From NCBI GenBank assembly GCA_021464415.1, contig CM038464.1:310001-374000 (forward strand): a stretch of 64,000 nt of DNA, written 5' to 3'. Position numbers and translations under genes: made by a program. The stretch is from Lonicera japonica (Eukaryota; Streptophyta; Magnoliopsida; Dipsacales; Caprifoliaceae). The notes below the pieces were generated by a model. That model was not told the origin of the DNA and searched no databases. It saw only the letters and a program-made list of their open reading frames with translations. Within the stretch, counting starts at the first letter, position 1; every line of letters begins with the position of its first letter. Positions 1 to 11,279 of this stretch are shown piece by piece.

Positions 1-98
1 TGAGCTAAGTTGAAAAAAAATTAATTAAGTTGGTCTTCTTGTTATCGGTATATTATGGTTTGAACCTCGGAAACAAGTACCAATTTTCATTCTCTTTG

Positions 99-129
<31 letters not shown>

Positions 130-1856
130 AGAATTGAACACGTACCGGGTACGTCTATCTTTTATACAGTACATATATACATTAGCATATATACTTGATC
201 GAGAATCGATCATCAGCTGCAATTTAATTAGTTACATATATACAGTTACATACTCATTAACTAAATTCTTCATTTAATTTGCGTTTGCATTAATTAATTA
301 TATGGTTAATTAATGAGATTATTTTCATATATAACTAATTAATATATAGAAAATTAAAGTTATTCCCTATTCAGCTAGTGCTCCTCCTTTTTTGAGGTGT
401 CGATGGGATTGTATTAGTTACTAACTAACTCATGAAACTGGCCAAATAATTAGTTAGTGTGTACAACTAACTAATGAAATATATATATATGGTATGAATA
501 ACCTTGTTAATAATATAATAAAACGTACCTTAATTAATTAATTATGTGTTGTCCTTTAATTTGAAAAAATTACGTGCATGTATCACTGGGCATGGGAATA
601 TGAATAAGAATAAGAATAAGAAAAAGAAATTAAAGGAGGGAGGATATATAAAAGGCGGCCATGCATATATGCATCAAAGGCAGATAGATAGATGCTCTTT
701 GTCGGCTTCCATTCCATCTCGATCTTCTTATTAATTAATTCCCTTCCTCTCTCTTCTTTTCCCTTGTCTTCTCACTCAAGCCTCTACTTTTTCTACCAGG
801 CCCATGCATACATTCATAACCCAAATTCTTCTTAAGAAAGGGAAAAAAAGAAAAAAAAAAGAAGCAGCAGCAGCAGCAGCTAGACGCCTAGACTTAATTT
901 TTATTAGAAAATTACTATTTTGTACGCAGTACATGTTAATTTTAAGTATGTTTAATATATGTTCCCCAAAAACCAGGCCTATTTGTATATATATATATAT
1001 ATAATAACACACTCTCTGTACGTCTATATATCTCTTGCTTTGACTGGTCGTTACGCATATATGCAGAGTCCGTCCTGAAAGCGTGTGGGTGTTCGGGCAA
1101 CCGCATATAGCCCAAATAATTATTAATTTTTATAAAATTAGGAATATAAGTTCTAACTTTTTTATTTATTTGTTGATTATAAAAGGACTCAAATTTAAAA
1201 TTAAAATCGTAAGGGCTCAATTAATAAAAATGTGAAGTTCTACATTAGTCATTATTTCATTTCTCTGTCTATATTTTTTTGAATCTTTCAAAGATAATTA
1301 TAACATTTCTCATTAGTCCACTAATGGACTTCCTCACACCTTTTCCGCTTTCTCTCTTTCCAATTGTTGTTAAGTACCCATTAATTATATGTTTTAGAAG
1401 AAAAATAATTCTCTCTTCTTAATTTCATTTGAGTTTCTTATATTTTAAATCTTTTTTTTTTGTGTTACAATTTTTAAATAAAAAAAAGTGATAAAAATTC
1501 TTTAAATAATTATTTATATGATTTAATTAAAAAGTTTCTAATTTTAAACTTTCACACATACCCCTTTAAATCATAACTGCATTTATGGATAGAAGAACTT
1601 CATTAATTAATTAAATTTGTTTTCTCAAAAAATTTAATTTTTTTGAGAAAATGTACAAAAATGTACATATATGTTAATTTTTTAGAACACCCACTTTTAA
1701 GTTAATTTTTTTTTTATGAATTTTTATAGAGGTGATCTATTCACTATGTAAATCATCTTTATAATTTTTTATAAAAAAATTTGCCGATTTATTCTTTTCT
1801 AAATGAGATTTCCTTTCTTTTATTAAAATAAATATTTATAGCTTAACTCGATCAAC

Positions 1857-1890
<34 letters not shown>

Positions 1891-3540
1891 CCCTTCTCTT
1901 AAGAACCATCCTTAAGTTAACTAACTTAAGGATTGTCCATTTCGAGAGGTAAACAGTTGAACTTTTTCATAAAACTTGGTGAGGATGATCTCTATAATGG
2001 GTAGATTATCTCCATCAAATTTCATCAAAAAAATCAAACGAAAAATGGGTTAATTAAAAATCTAAAATTTCAAAGTCCAAAAAATGCGTATATATATCAA
2101 TTTTTCAGATAACCCATTTCCCGATTGAATTATTTTATGAAACTTGGTGGAGATGATCTACTCATTATGGAGATTATCCTCACCAAGTTTCATGAAAAAT
2201 ATCATCTATTTATCTTATCTTGTCGAAATAGAAACTAATTTAAGGACAATATTTAAGAGAAAAATTATGTATGTCTATATATATATGTATGCGCATTGGG
2301 GGAAGAGCTTAATTAATTCATCAATCGGGTACGTACGTACGTTTTCCCTTTTTTCATATGATTCATGATGAGGGCAGCTGCAGAGTAGTATAAAGCTCGT
2401 ACCATCTATAACCAACTAACTTGAAAAGAGCAGATGGTCAGTTCTATATTTTAAAGCTAAAACCACTGCATCATATCTATCACTCAATCATTGCCATCCA
2501 CACCATTACATGACAAACTTCATAAATAATAATAACCCATCTCTCGAATCTATCTCAAATTCATAATCATATTTTTTTTGGAAGTTTTAAATTAATAAAA
2601 CCCTATTTTTTGGGATATAATTAATGTAACAATTTTTTTAATAAAATATAAGTTATATTTTTTTATCATTGATTATATAAATATTAATATTCCTTCTTTA
2701 AAAATAAAACAATTAAGAAGTTAAAAAGTAAGACTATTAATTAAATGTGAGTGCGTGAAGTATTCTAAACTTGTTGCATTGACATTAATAATTTCTTATA
2801 TATCCACAGTTAATGTTACTACTTTGATAAATTATGTTAGTTTTAAGAAAAGTAAGTATACTAGGGACAAATTAATAAAATTAACAAAAGGAATTCCTAA
2901 GTTTTGATGATTTAATTTCCTTTAGCAATAAATGAATTAATTAATTAAACAGAAGATCGAAAACCACATGATTTTGCAATATTAAAATTGTCAACAAGAT
3001 ACCAATATACTTGCTTGGTGCATCCAATGAATTTATTACTCATTCTAAAACCTATTGTTTTCGACCATTGCTCCCATAGCTGTAGAGTACTATAACAATT
3101 AATATGGCAACATCAATCGATTCAAAAGATTCATGCGTAGAGTCACCGATACTAATATTAAACTCGACCTATATCTCTTAAAAAAGAGGAGGAGAAAACC
3201 CATACATATAGAGAGAGATCAATTATATCAAATAAGCTAATGAATGAATGAGGGGTTATGGATATATATATATATATATATATGCAACACCACATACGAG
3301 AAGGATGACAACCAACGTAATATATAAATTTTGTAGATTAACCAAAAATACGTAGTAATATATTAATTAATAACAATGTATAAGCTCATGAAGTAATATC
3401 TAATTTGCCATGCACGTATGGGCAGATTGAACAAGAGATTAGAGTAGCAGTAGGCTAATTAAAAGGAAACTCTTAATTATATATGTAAAACTCAATTTTT
3501 AATTTTGAAAACCAAAAGAAAAAGAAACCTGAATATATAT
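1..3540. other. AT-rich intergenic DNA
   Basis: No protein-coding gene is supported here. The short open frames are low-complexity or antisense. The stretch holds (TA)n runs near 97-126, 1858-1887 and 3262-3283, repeated TTAATTAA motifs and a fold-back element at about 1893-2262. A TATA-like motif near 644-656 precedes a CT-rich segment but leads into no convincing ORF. The last few hundred bases probably hold the 3' UTR and downstream flank of the MYB-CC gene. Confidence 0.6.
1893..2262. mobile_element. Fold-back MITE with long inverted arms
   Basis: The left part (about 1893-2080) and the right part (about 2100-2262) are imperfect reverse complements of each other, so the element would fold into one long hairpin. 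Shared blocks include AAACTTGGTGAGGATGATCT on the left against its inverse near 2190, and ATGGGTTA near 2045 against TAACCCAT near 2109. There is no coding capacity. I could not fix a target-site duplication, so the superfamily is open. A related half-copy may lie at 1725-1770. Confidence 0.55.
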
Positions 3541-3718
3541 TGTTGATGGATAGTTAATCAGCTAGCTAGCCAGGCAGGAGTACTGGATCAACTGAATATA
3601 TATGATCATCCAAATGGAGTGGTACTTCGGCCTTGTACGTGGGACGACTGAAGCAGCACTAGTAATGGTGGTGATATGGTTGAGGCGACGATCGATCAGG
3701 AGTAGTCGCTAGTATGCA

Positions 3719-6287
3719 CTACTGGAATATTGCATGTGGTGGGGGTCTTCGTGGGGACGGCCTCTCTAGTTTTGAGGATATTGCATCGAATTTCCTGTGA
3801 TCATCAATATTCCCGCTTAACATTAATGGCTTGGTTTCAAAGATGTCAGCTGAGACATGAGGGTCCATGTCACAGCCCCTATCAAGGGATAGAATGTGAT
3901 GGTGAGGAGCTTTGAAAAGATTATTGTTATTATTAATGTGATGATCATCATCATTATCATCATCAACATCGTTATCGTCGTCATCATGATCGGAGCCAAG
4001 ACACGAGGATGCAGCAGCTGTTGACAGTTGATGATGATGATGATCTTGTAGGCGGAGATGATCATGGTCTGACCACATTAAGGGGGTCTTCCCATTCCCA
4101 CTCCCACTCCCACTCCCACTGTCTGTAGTAGTAGTGGTGGTGTAATTATTTGGAGTAGGAGTTGGCCTCTTCTTAGACTGCATCTGCTGCTGCTGGAGAG
4201 TAATATTGTTGTGATCGTTATTAATATTTGAAGACGATGACATAAATGATGATCTGTCCTGCTGCTGTTGCTGTTGCAATAGTAGTGATGATGATGGGGT
4301 TTGTTGATGAAGTTGAAGAAGTTGAACATGGTGGTCACCACCACCACCACCACCAGCAGATGATGATCCGTACAAGTTGAGGTCTTGAAGAGAGGGAAAG
4401 TTGAGAGAAGGATGACCTCCAAATTCTTTCATATCCGGGGTTCCGAGTAGGGGACCACTTGTATTATTGTTATTAATATTGTTTAGGGAGTGGTGATGGT
4501 TCTTGTATAAGCTGGATGACGAGGAATTATTATTGTTAGGAGGAGGCGGCATATTATTGTTTTCTCCGGCAAGAGTTTGACAAGCTTTCTCCAGTATGGT
4601 TTGCATGTACTTCCCTTGAGCCTCTATCCTCAACTGAAGGTGTCTCTGTACCTGCAGTACCACAACCGCACCCAGTAGCAGTAGTACTTAGATATAAATA
4701 TATACTAGCTACTATCAGCAGCAATTAATTGTAACTATATATATATATATTTATATATTTATATATCAAACCCTGTCCCTTCAACCATATATATCTATTT
4801 TTATAATTATTCACATACATATATATATATATATATATAACAAGCTCCATCAATCATGATAAATTTTCCAGTAATACTTGGATTGAGGAGATGGGTATGT
4901 ATGCATGACAACATAAACAAATTAATGAAGAAGTTGGGGTGTTTATATATGTATATATATGAATGAATGAAGGGAAGGAAGGAATTACCTCCAATTGTTC
5001 ATGGAGTCTTCTCTGCACCTCCATTTGCATCCTAATTGCATCAGTGATGTGAATGTTACTGCCATACGTGGGGATTCAAGAAAAACATACCAAATACCAT
5101 TCCACAACTATATCAATTTTTAGATCCCCACAAATAATAATATTACATATATATATGTATGTATGTATGAATTAGAAAGCAAAAAAGGAAAAAGGAAAAA
5201 GAAAGACACATCTTCTTAGTGTCGTCCCTATATATATAGATGTATATATATGTACCGCATCCTACCAATATATATACCTGCACCCTTTCCAATACTAAAC
5301 ACCCCCCCGCCCCCGGGACAGTTCTTTTGTTTACTTTTTTGTCAAAAAGAAGCAGCAGCAGCCTAAAGTGACACCATATATATAGAGAGAAAAGATTGGT
5401 TGAGTAGTACTTACTCATTCATATTGCGCCCTATCATTCCGGATGAAGAGGCGGTGTTTCTTTGAAGTTCCAGAGCTGATGCTGCGCCCAATTAACAATT
5501 AATCGACATTAACTATTAATTGCCATCTAGCTACTTATAATATTCATCAATACATATATGTATATCTAGGGAGATCGTATCATATCATTGAAGACGCAAG
5601 AGGAGTGAGGTATAAGGTAGCTATATATATATATATGTATATACCTCTGTCACCATCTTTAATGGAGTGATCACTGAATTCCTTGTGAGGTTGCTTCCCG
5701 AGCCTGAATTTCTATATTATCAATCAAACAAACACAAGAAAATTAATTTAGCAGGCCTGGCCAGGCACCCGGCCCCAATTAGAATTAGGATTAGAAGAAG
5801 ATACAAGGAGATGCATATGGATGGATGGAAAATAAATGAAACCCGGCATACATATATATAATTGGAAATGAGATGAAATGAAACCTGGAGATGGCTCTTG
5901 AGATGGTATAGGGTGAGACCCTTCACACCCATGACTCTCATGATTGTCTTAGGTGTAGCCTCTGCAACCACAGGGCCAACACAAAGATTATTTATATATA
6001 TTGGAGATTGAATATATATATGTGTGTGTGTGTGTGGAAGATCATCGAAATAAGGAATTAAACGCACTGTCAGGTCCCCCAAGCTGAGTAACGGCATCGA
6101 CAAAGCGCTCATGAAGCTCAACCGTCCAACGGAGACGGGGCTTAGGATCAGTGGTGAGGACTAGTCCAGAGTCACCACCATGACTCGTGCACATGCTACT
6201 GCTACTACTGTTACTGTTGCCTCTCTCCACAACATTAATATTATTATTACTATTATTATTCATTCCACCCTTCTTCATATGGAACAT
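3719..6287 (-). CDS. MYR2-like: MYB-CC (GARP) transcription factor, MYR1/MYR2-like
   Basis: Nuclear DNA-binding protein of the GARP G2-like class with a MYB-CC coiled coil; family members bind P1BS-like sites as dimers. Exons read on the minus strand: 6287-6068, 5961-5885, 5711-5645, 5481-5415, 5058-4989, 4651-3719. All junctions are GT-AG and in phase, giving 477 aa. The start was chosen because MFHMKKGG matches the usual MFHAKK start of MYR proteins. The GARP domain is at about residues 47-103 (DPKPRLRWTVELHERF, then TLYHLKSHLQKFRL). The coiled coil is at about 154-198 and includes the LHEQLE motif. The C-terminus keeps family motifs (LMWSD, LERPSPRR) but is inflated by Asn, Ser, Gln, His and Asp runs. 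The call by motif recall is firm; choosing between MYR1 and MYR2 is not possible. Confidence 0.94.
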
Positions 6288-6403
6288 TCTCTCTCTGTCT
6301 CTCTCTCTCTCTAAGCTGCTGCTGCTCCTCCAACTCTTCCGCGGGGAATGAATGCCCAGTAGATTCAAGAGAACATATGCGATATGCAATTACATATATA
6401 AGA
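6288..6403 (-). promoter_or_regulatory. Likely core promoter and GA-rich 5' leader of the MYB-CC gene
   Basis: On the minus strand a TATATA motif (6393-6403) lies about 105 bases upstream of the chosen ATG. It is followed by GCAGCAGCAG and an uninterrupted GA repeat (about 6290-6313) that abuts the start codon. GA repeats in plant leaders can bind BPC/GAGA factors. The TATA assignment is inference from spacing; no transcript evidence is available. Confidence 0.35.
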
Positions 6404-7727
6404 ATAGGGTCCCTCCCCACCCCCCACACCTTTTTTAACTACACAATTGCCTCCCCCCCCCCACCCTACCTTTAATTAATCTTTATTTATTATTTGTTTC
6501 CCCTATATCTTAAAAAGAATCTCTTCCAATTCGATGACCATATTTGTTTAATAAAAAAAAGGAGGTTTCAATCCCTTCTTTTTAATTACAAGTAACAAAA
6601 ATTCTCTCTCCTTTGATATCGAATTTGGGATCTCTCCCACCGCTGTAATAGTAGGCTAGAATTAGTACTTCTATGAAAAAAAAAAAAGATTCCACTCTTT
6701 ATTATTATTATTAAACTTGAAGTGTCCAATTTCTTGTTCAAAGGTAATAAATGTACAAAATCACCTGATAACAAAAGGTTTTACATTTAGCCAATTTTTT
6801 TTGTTATATATATACCTAAGTAATGATAGATTCCGGTGGTTCTAGAGGGGGGGGGGGAGGAAAAGAGAGAAATTAAACCATAACGTTCTCGTGTGAAATA
6901 TCACACACTTAACCACTTAACTTAGATTTTCACTTTTAATTTAGCTATTTTTAAGGCAGTGTAAAAGTGAAATTGGATTATTGTGTAGGCCTCCATACCC
7001 GGCCTTAAGTAAAAGATGAATTCCCCATGTCCCTCTTGTTGTACTTTTAGTATTAACTGGAATTATGCTAGTATTTTTTTTTGAAATAAGGGTTTGTTTT
7101 CTTAATTCTTATTAGCATAGCATCCAAGTTTATTAATCATGTTTTAAAATGACATATTTGAATGCAAAATTTTTTGTAAATACAACTTTACGATCTAAAA
7201 AATTGAATGCAAATTTTGTTGAGCTAATTACGGGCAGGGCACAAAGACTACTTATTTACGGACAGGGCAGTTGGTAGATTTAAATGCTAGAATTTCGTCT
7301 TTTGCCAAATAATTACAAAAGGAGCAGTGAACTTTACTTTGGACATTGTTGCCCTTTTTCTCTTATTCTCAGTGTTTGTAAATTACTTAAATACCCTTCA
7401 TTAAAGTCTTTGAAGTTGAAAAACCAATTTGAAGTCCAACTCACGCTACTTACTTCTACAACAAAAAAATTATATATTTTTTTTCGGCATTGGAAAAATA
7501 AAAAATTAAAATTTAGTCCATAATTTTCAAACATATTAATAATTAGGACTAGTTATTTTTGAAAATTAGGGGTATATCATTAAATTGACCATTTGACTTA
7601 TGGTTTCCTTTAATACGATTTATCAAATATGGAGGGCATAGTCAAAATGACCATTTGCCCTTTAGTTGTGTTTTATAAAGTTTTAGGACTTGCTTAATTT
7701 TATAACTCATAAATTGATATTGTATAT

Positions 7728-8000
7728 TTTGAATTTTGAATTGAAAAAGGAAAACAAAATTATGGATTTTGTGAGTTTAATAACTTAATTAAATTAAGCA
7801 AGAATTAAAATTCAAATGTTACTTTATATAATAACATAATTAAACCGTGATTTTGAATTTTGAATTGAAAAAGGAAAACATAATTATTGATTTCGTGAGT
7901 ATAGCAATTTAATTAAATTAAGTATGAATTAAAATTCAAATGTTACTTTGTATAATAACATATTTAAACCGTGATTTTGAATTTTGCATTGAAAAAGGAA
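7728..8000. repeat. Tandem repeat, about 122-bp unit
   Basis: Two complete units and the start of a third, each opening with a TTTTGAATTTTGAATTGAAA block (third copy has TTTTGCATTG) and passing through AAATTCAAATGTTACTTT. Successive units begin near 7728, 7850 and 7973. Units differ by scattered substitutions, so the duplication is not very recent. Confidence 0.75.
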
Positions 8001-8239
8001 TATACACTTTGCTATTCAGTTTCATTATTGTACATAATTTTAATTTAGCGTAATATTATTCATATAAATATATATACATATTTTTTTACCTTTTTTTATT
8101 ATAAATGTTTGATATATTTTCATTTTTATTACTATGATATAGATGTTATTTAAATTTTGAAAGTTTATTCTTATAAATTAGGAATTACTAACATAAATAT
8201 CATTTTCCTAATTATGTTCTTAAATAAATTAGTATTATA

Positions 8240-8860
8240 TATCTGTTATATAATATATTTTATACTTATTTTACATTTATATATATATATATACATATAT
8301 ATTTGTTACATTTAATTTTTTACACTTATTTTTACATATATCTGTAATGCATTTTTTACATGTTTATAAATATATATCTGTTATATTTGATATTTCAAAC
8401 TTATTTTTATATGTATATGTAATGCCTTATTTTACATGTCTATAAACATATACATATATATATTAGTATTATATATCTGTTATAGATAATATTTCACATT
8501 TACTTTTACATGTATCTGTAATGCATTATTTTATATGTTTGTATATCTATATATGCTACGTTGGTTTATCTTCATCTTTAGTCTTACATGTATTTGTAAT
8601 GCATTATTTTACATGTTTGTATACATATATTAGTGTTATATATCTGTTATATTTGATTTTCATACTTATTTTTACATGTAACTGTAATGTATTTTTTTAC
8701 ATGTTTATATATATATATATCCGTTACATTTGATATTTCACACTTATTTTTACACGTATCTGTGATGCCTTATTTTATAAATTTGTAAACATATACGGAT
8801 GTATTAGTATTATATATCTGTTATAGATAATATTTCACCGTAACATTTCTATAACAGATA
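8240..8860. repeat. Degenerate tandem array with variable unit
   Basis: At least six imperfect copies of a module with ATATCTGTTATA, TTTCACACTTATTTTTACAT and TGTAATGC followed by TTTTACATGTTT. The TGTAATGC anchors fall near 8349, 8420, 8521, 8598, 8687 and 8765, so the period varies from about 70 to 100 bases. No coding potential is seen. Confidence 0.65.
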
Positions 8861-9432
8861 TATATATATATATATATATATACGCTAACAAAAAACTAAT
8901 TGTTAACAAACATATTATATGTCAACTAACTTTCCAAATAAATATTGCATACAACAATTATTGTTTAAAATTATATGTAATTCTTTAACAATACTATTTT
9001 TTTTACTATATATATATATATATATATAACATGTGTTATTTTTTTCTGAATTATTAAATTCACCTTAATATAACTTTTTGTTTCTCTTCTACCCTTTTTT
9101 ATTTTTACCTTTTCTTATGTATTCTTTTACATTTGTTAAATATTGTTTTGATTAAACTATTGTTACATTTAAATGTTGAATTTTATAAAAATATTTTTAT
9201 TTTTTTAAAAAAAATTAGTATGAAATATTTGTTATTTTTAATCTTGCGATAATAAATTCTCATTACTTGTCAAAGGCAAACCCATTCATTAAGATTGCTG
9301 CGTATCCCTTTTACATCATCCTACCCCTCACGAAAATTCTGGAACCACCTTGAAATTATAAAAGTGTAGTACTAAGTTGTTAAAAAATAATGATATTTGA
9401 ATATATCATAGAGAAAATGGGTTATAAGGCCT

Positions 9433-9871
9433 CAGTGATGGATCTAGGGGGGGCGTGCGGGGGCAGTCGCCACCCCAAATTCTTTTAAAAATAGATTAGA
9501 TATAGTAGTAATTTTGTATTTATAAAAAAAATATAAAAGCTCGTCCCCTCAAATTATTTTGAAAAGATTAAATATGGCCTCCTCAAATTATTTTGAAAAG
9601 ATTAAGTATCGTCCCCTCAAATTATTTTGAAAAGATTAAATAAGTCAATGTGTTTAATGTAACTTGCTCACATGGGTAATCATATGTATATATATATGTG
9701 TGTGTGTATTTTTTGTAATTGTATATATATTGACATATTATAGTTTTGCGTTAACTTGTTTTATTATTTGATGATAAAATTTAGGTTGAATAATTTTTGT
9801 AATAATTATTTCTTGCTGTCGACTCATTTATATTCTCGTCCCCTAAACCTAAAATCCTGGCTCCGTCCCTG
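9433..9871. mobile_element. Non-autonomous hAT-like element
   Basis: The left end CAGTGATGGATCTAGG and the inverse of the right end (CAGGGACGGAGCCAGG) form imperfect terminal inverted repeats. The flanks TAAGGCCT (9425-9432) and TAAAGCCT (9872-9879) are an 8-bp target-site duplication with one mismatch. Both features are typical of the hAT superfamily. No transposase is encoded. Inside, at 9543-9641, three tandem copies of a 34-bp unit carry CCTCAAATTATTTTGAAAAG. Confidence 0.8.
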
Positions 9872-10504
9872 TAAAGCCTCACTCCGTAATGTTTTACAAC
9901 TCTAAGGACGAACTCATATTTAACAAAGATAAGTAGGACTAATTTCATTATTTAATTCTAAATTAAGGATACTTTTGATAATATTTATTCATTTTAAGGA
10001 TAATGAGAAATATTGATGTACAAAAATACCCATCATATAAACCTTTAAGCATTTTAATTCTCATTTCCCCTTCGCTGCCTTCTCCGCCTCCCAACACACC
10101 ACCACTGCAGCACCAGCACTATCCGACTCTCCGATTGTATCGCCTAGAGGAGCGCCGTTCTCATCATCATCATCTTCTTCTTTTTTCTGCAGGTGAAATC
10201 ATAAAACATATGTAACTTTTGATTGAACTGTTGGATTGAGATGATTTTTGGATATGTTGTTCAGAAGACAAAGTTAATATAATCACGTGAAAAATCAAAA
10301 TGATCAGAGGCTTTTTTCCTATCGAAATCAACCAATTTCGACAGGCCAGCAGGATTTTGGAAAAAAAAAATCTGATCGCAACTCTTTTTTTTTATTTTAA
10401 CCCTACGTCGATCCATATATATATACATATATATAAATTGAGTGAATGTTGATCTCATCAATTTTGTTATTCTATGTTTTGTAATAATGCTAAAATTATT
10501 TTAG

Positions 10505-10915
10505 TACTTTTTGGTTGTTGTTATGTGTGTTGACAGGTGGTGCTTTAGCACTTTCAGATTGTTGTCATGTGTGTTAACAAGTGGTGCTAAATGCATTTAG
10601 CATTTTCAGATTATTGTCTGGTTGTTGTCATGTGTGTTGACAAGCGGTGCTAAATGTATTTTGCACCTTCAAATTGCTTGTTATTTCTTGCTAAAAGGTG
10701 GTGTTAAATGGCTTTTAGCACTTTTAAAACTATTTCGCATTTGCGAAAAGTTGTGCTAAATTGCTTTTAGAACCATCATATTGCTTATTAGTATGTTGAC
10801 CATTGGTGCTAAAACAAGATTGTTTATTGGTGCTAAAAACAGATTGTTGCTAAACAAATTTAGCACCATTGGTGGTAAAACATATTTAGCACCATTAATG
10901 GTGCACTATTGTTGC
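10505..10915. repeat. GTGCTAAA-rich degenerate repeat with palindromes
   Basis: A run of loosely repeated modules alternates GGTGCTAAA with its inverse TTTAGCACC, often joined by TTGTTGTCATGTGTGTTGAC. One copy is a perfect 18-bp palindrome, TGCTAAATGCATTTAGCA (10585-10602). Spacing is irregular at 50-85 bases. No ORF runs through it. Confidence 0.6.
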
Positions 10916-10920
10916 TAAAA

Positions 10921-11279
10921 GTAAAAGGGTGATTTAAACTTTGGGTGCCGTTTGTTCTTGCATATCATACGTTGGGTGCCAAAATTTTGCATAATAGGTG
11001 TTTGTTTGCCATTTTGGACAGAATCTGCTAGTCAATGTGGTCAACCGTTAGCTCGGTTAATTTTTGACCATTTTACCCCTAAGTAAGAGCAATATGTTTT
11101 GTCATTTTTAGGGGTAAAATGGGTAAATTGGTTTAAAAATTAACGGAGCTAACGGTTGACCATGTTAACTAACAGATTCCGTCCAAAATGACACCCAAAC
11201 ACCTATTAGGTAAAACTTTGGCATCCAACGCCTAATATGCAAGAACAAACGACAGTCAAAGTCTAAATCACCCTTTTAC
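10921..11279. mobile_element. Fold-back (Mutator-like?) MITE
   Basis: The left arm begins GTAAAAGGGTGATTTAAACT and the right arm ends with its inverse (AAATCACCCTTTTAC). The arms remain complementary through TTTGTTCTTGCATAT, AATAGGTGTTTG and the GCTAACGGTTGACCA block, so each arm is about 150 bases. Flanking bases also continue the inverted repeat (CTAAAA), so the exact ends and the target-site duplication are uncertain. No coding capacity. Confidence 0.65.

Larger units (their letters stand above)
6404..9432. other. Intergenic DNA with homopolymers and tandem arrays
   Basis: No gene is visible. The stretch has C-rich runs (about 6418-6465), a G-run near 6847, and two tandem arrays listed separately (7728-8000 and 8240-8860). 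The remainder is AT-rich with (TA)n runs near 8280, 8860 and 9010. Confidence 0.55.

Noticed and set aside
804..1004. Small protein with KKGKKRKKKEAAAAAA
   Set aside because: It is made of A-rich and GCA-repeat sequence running into (TA)n. It has no similarity I recognise and no splice context.
3823..4422. ORFs in other frames of the last MYR exon
   Set aside because: They are low-complexity frames created by CAT, GAT and AAT repeats. The real frame is fixed by the coiled-coil motif and splice phase.
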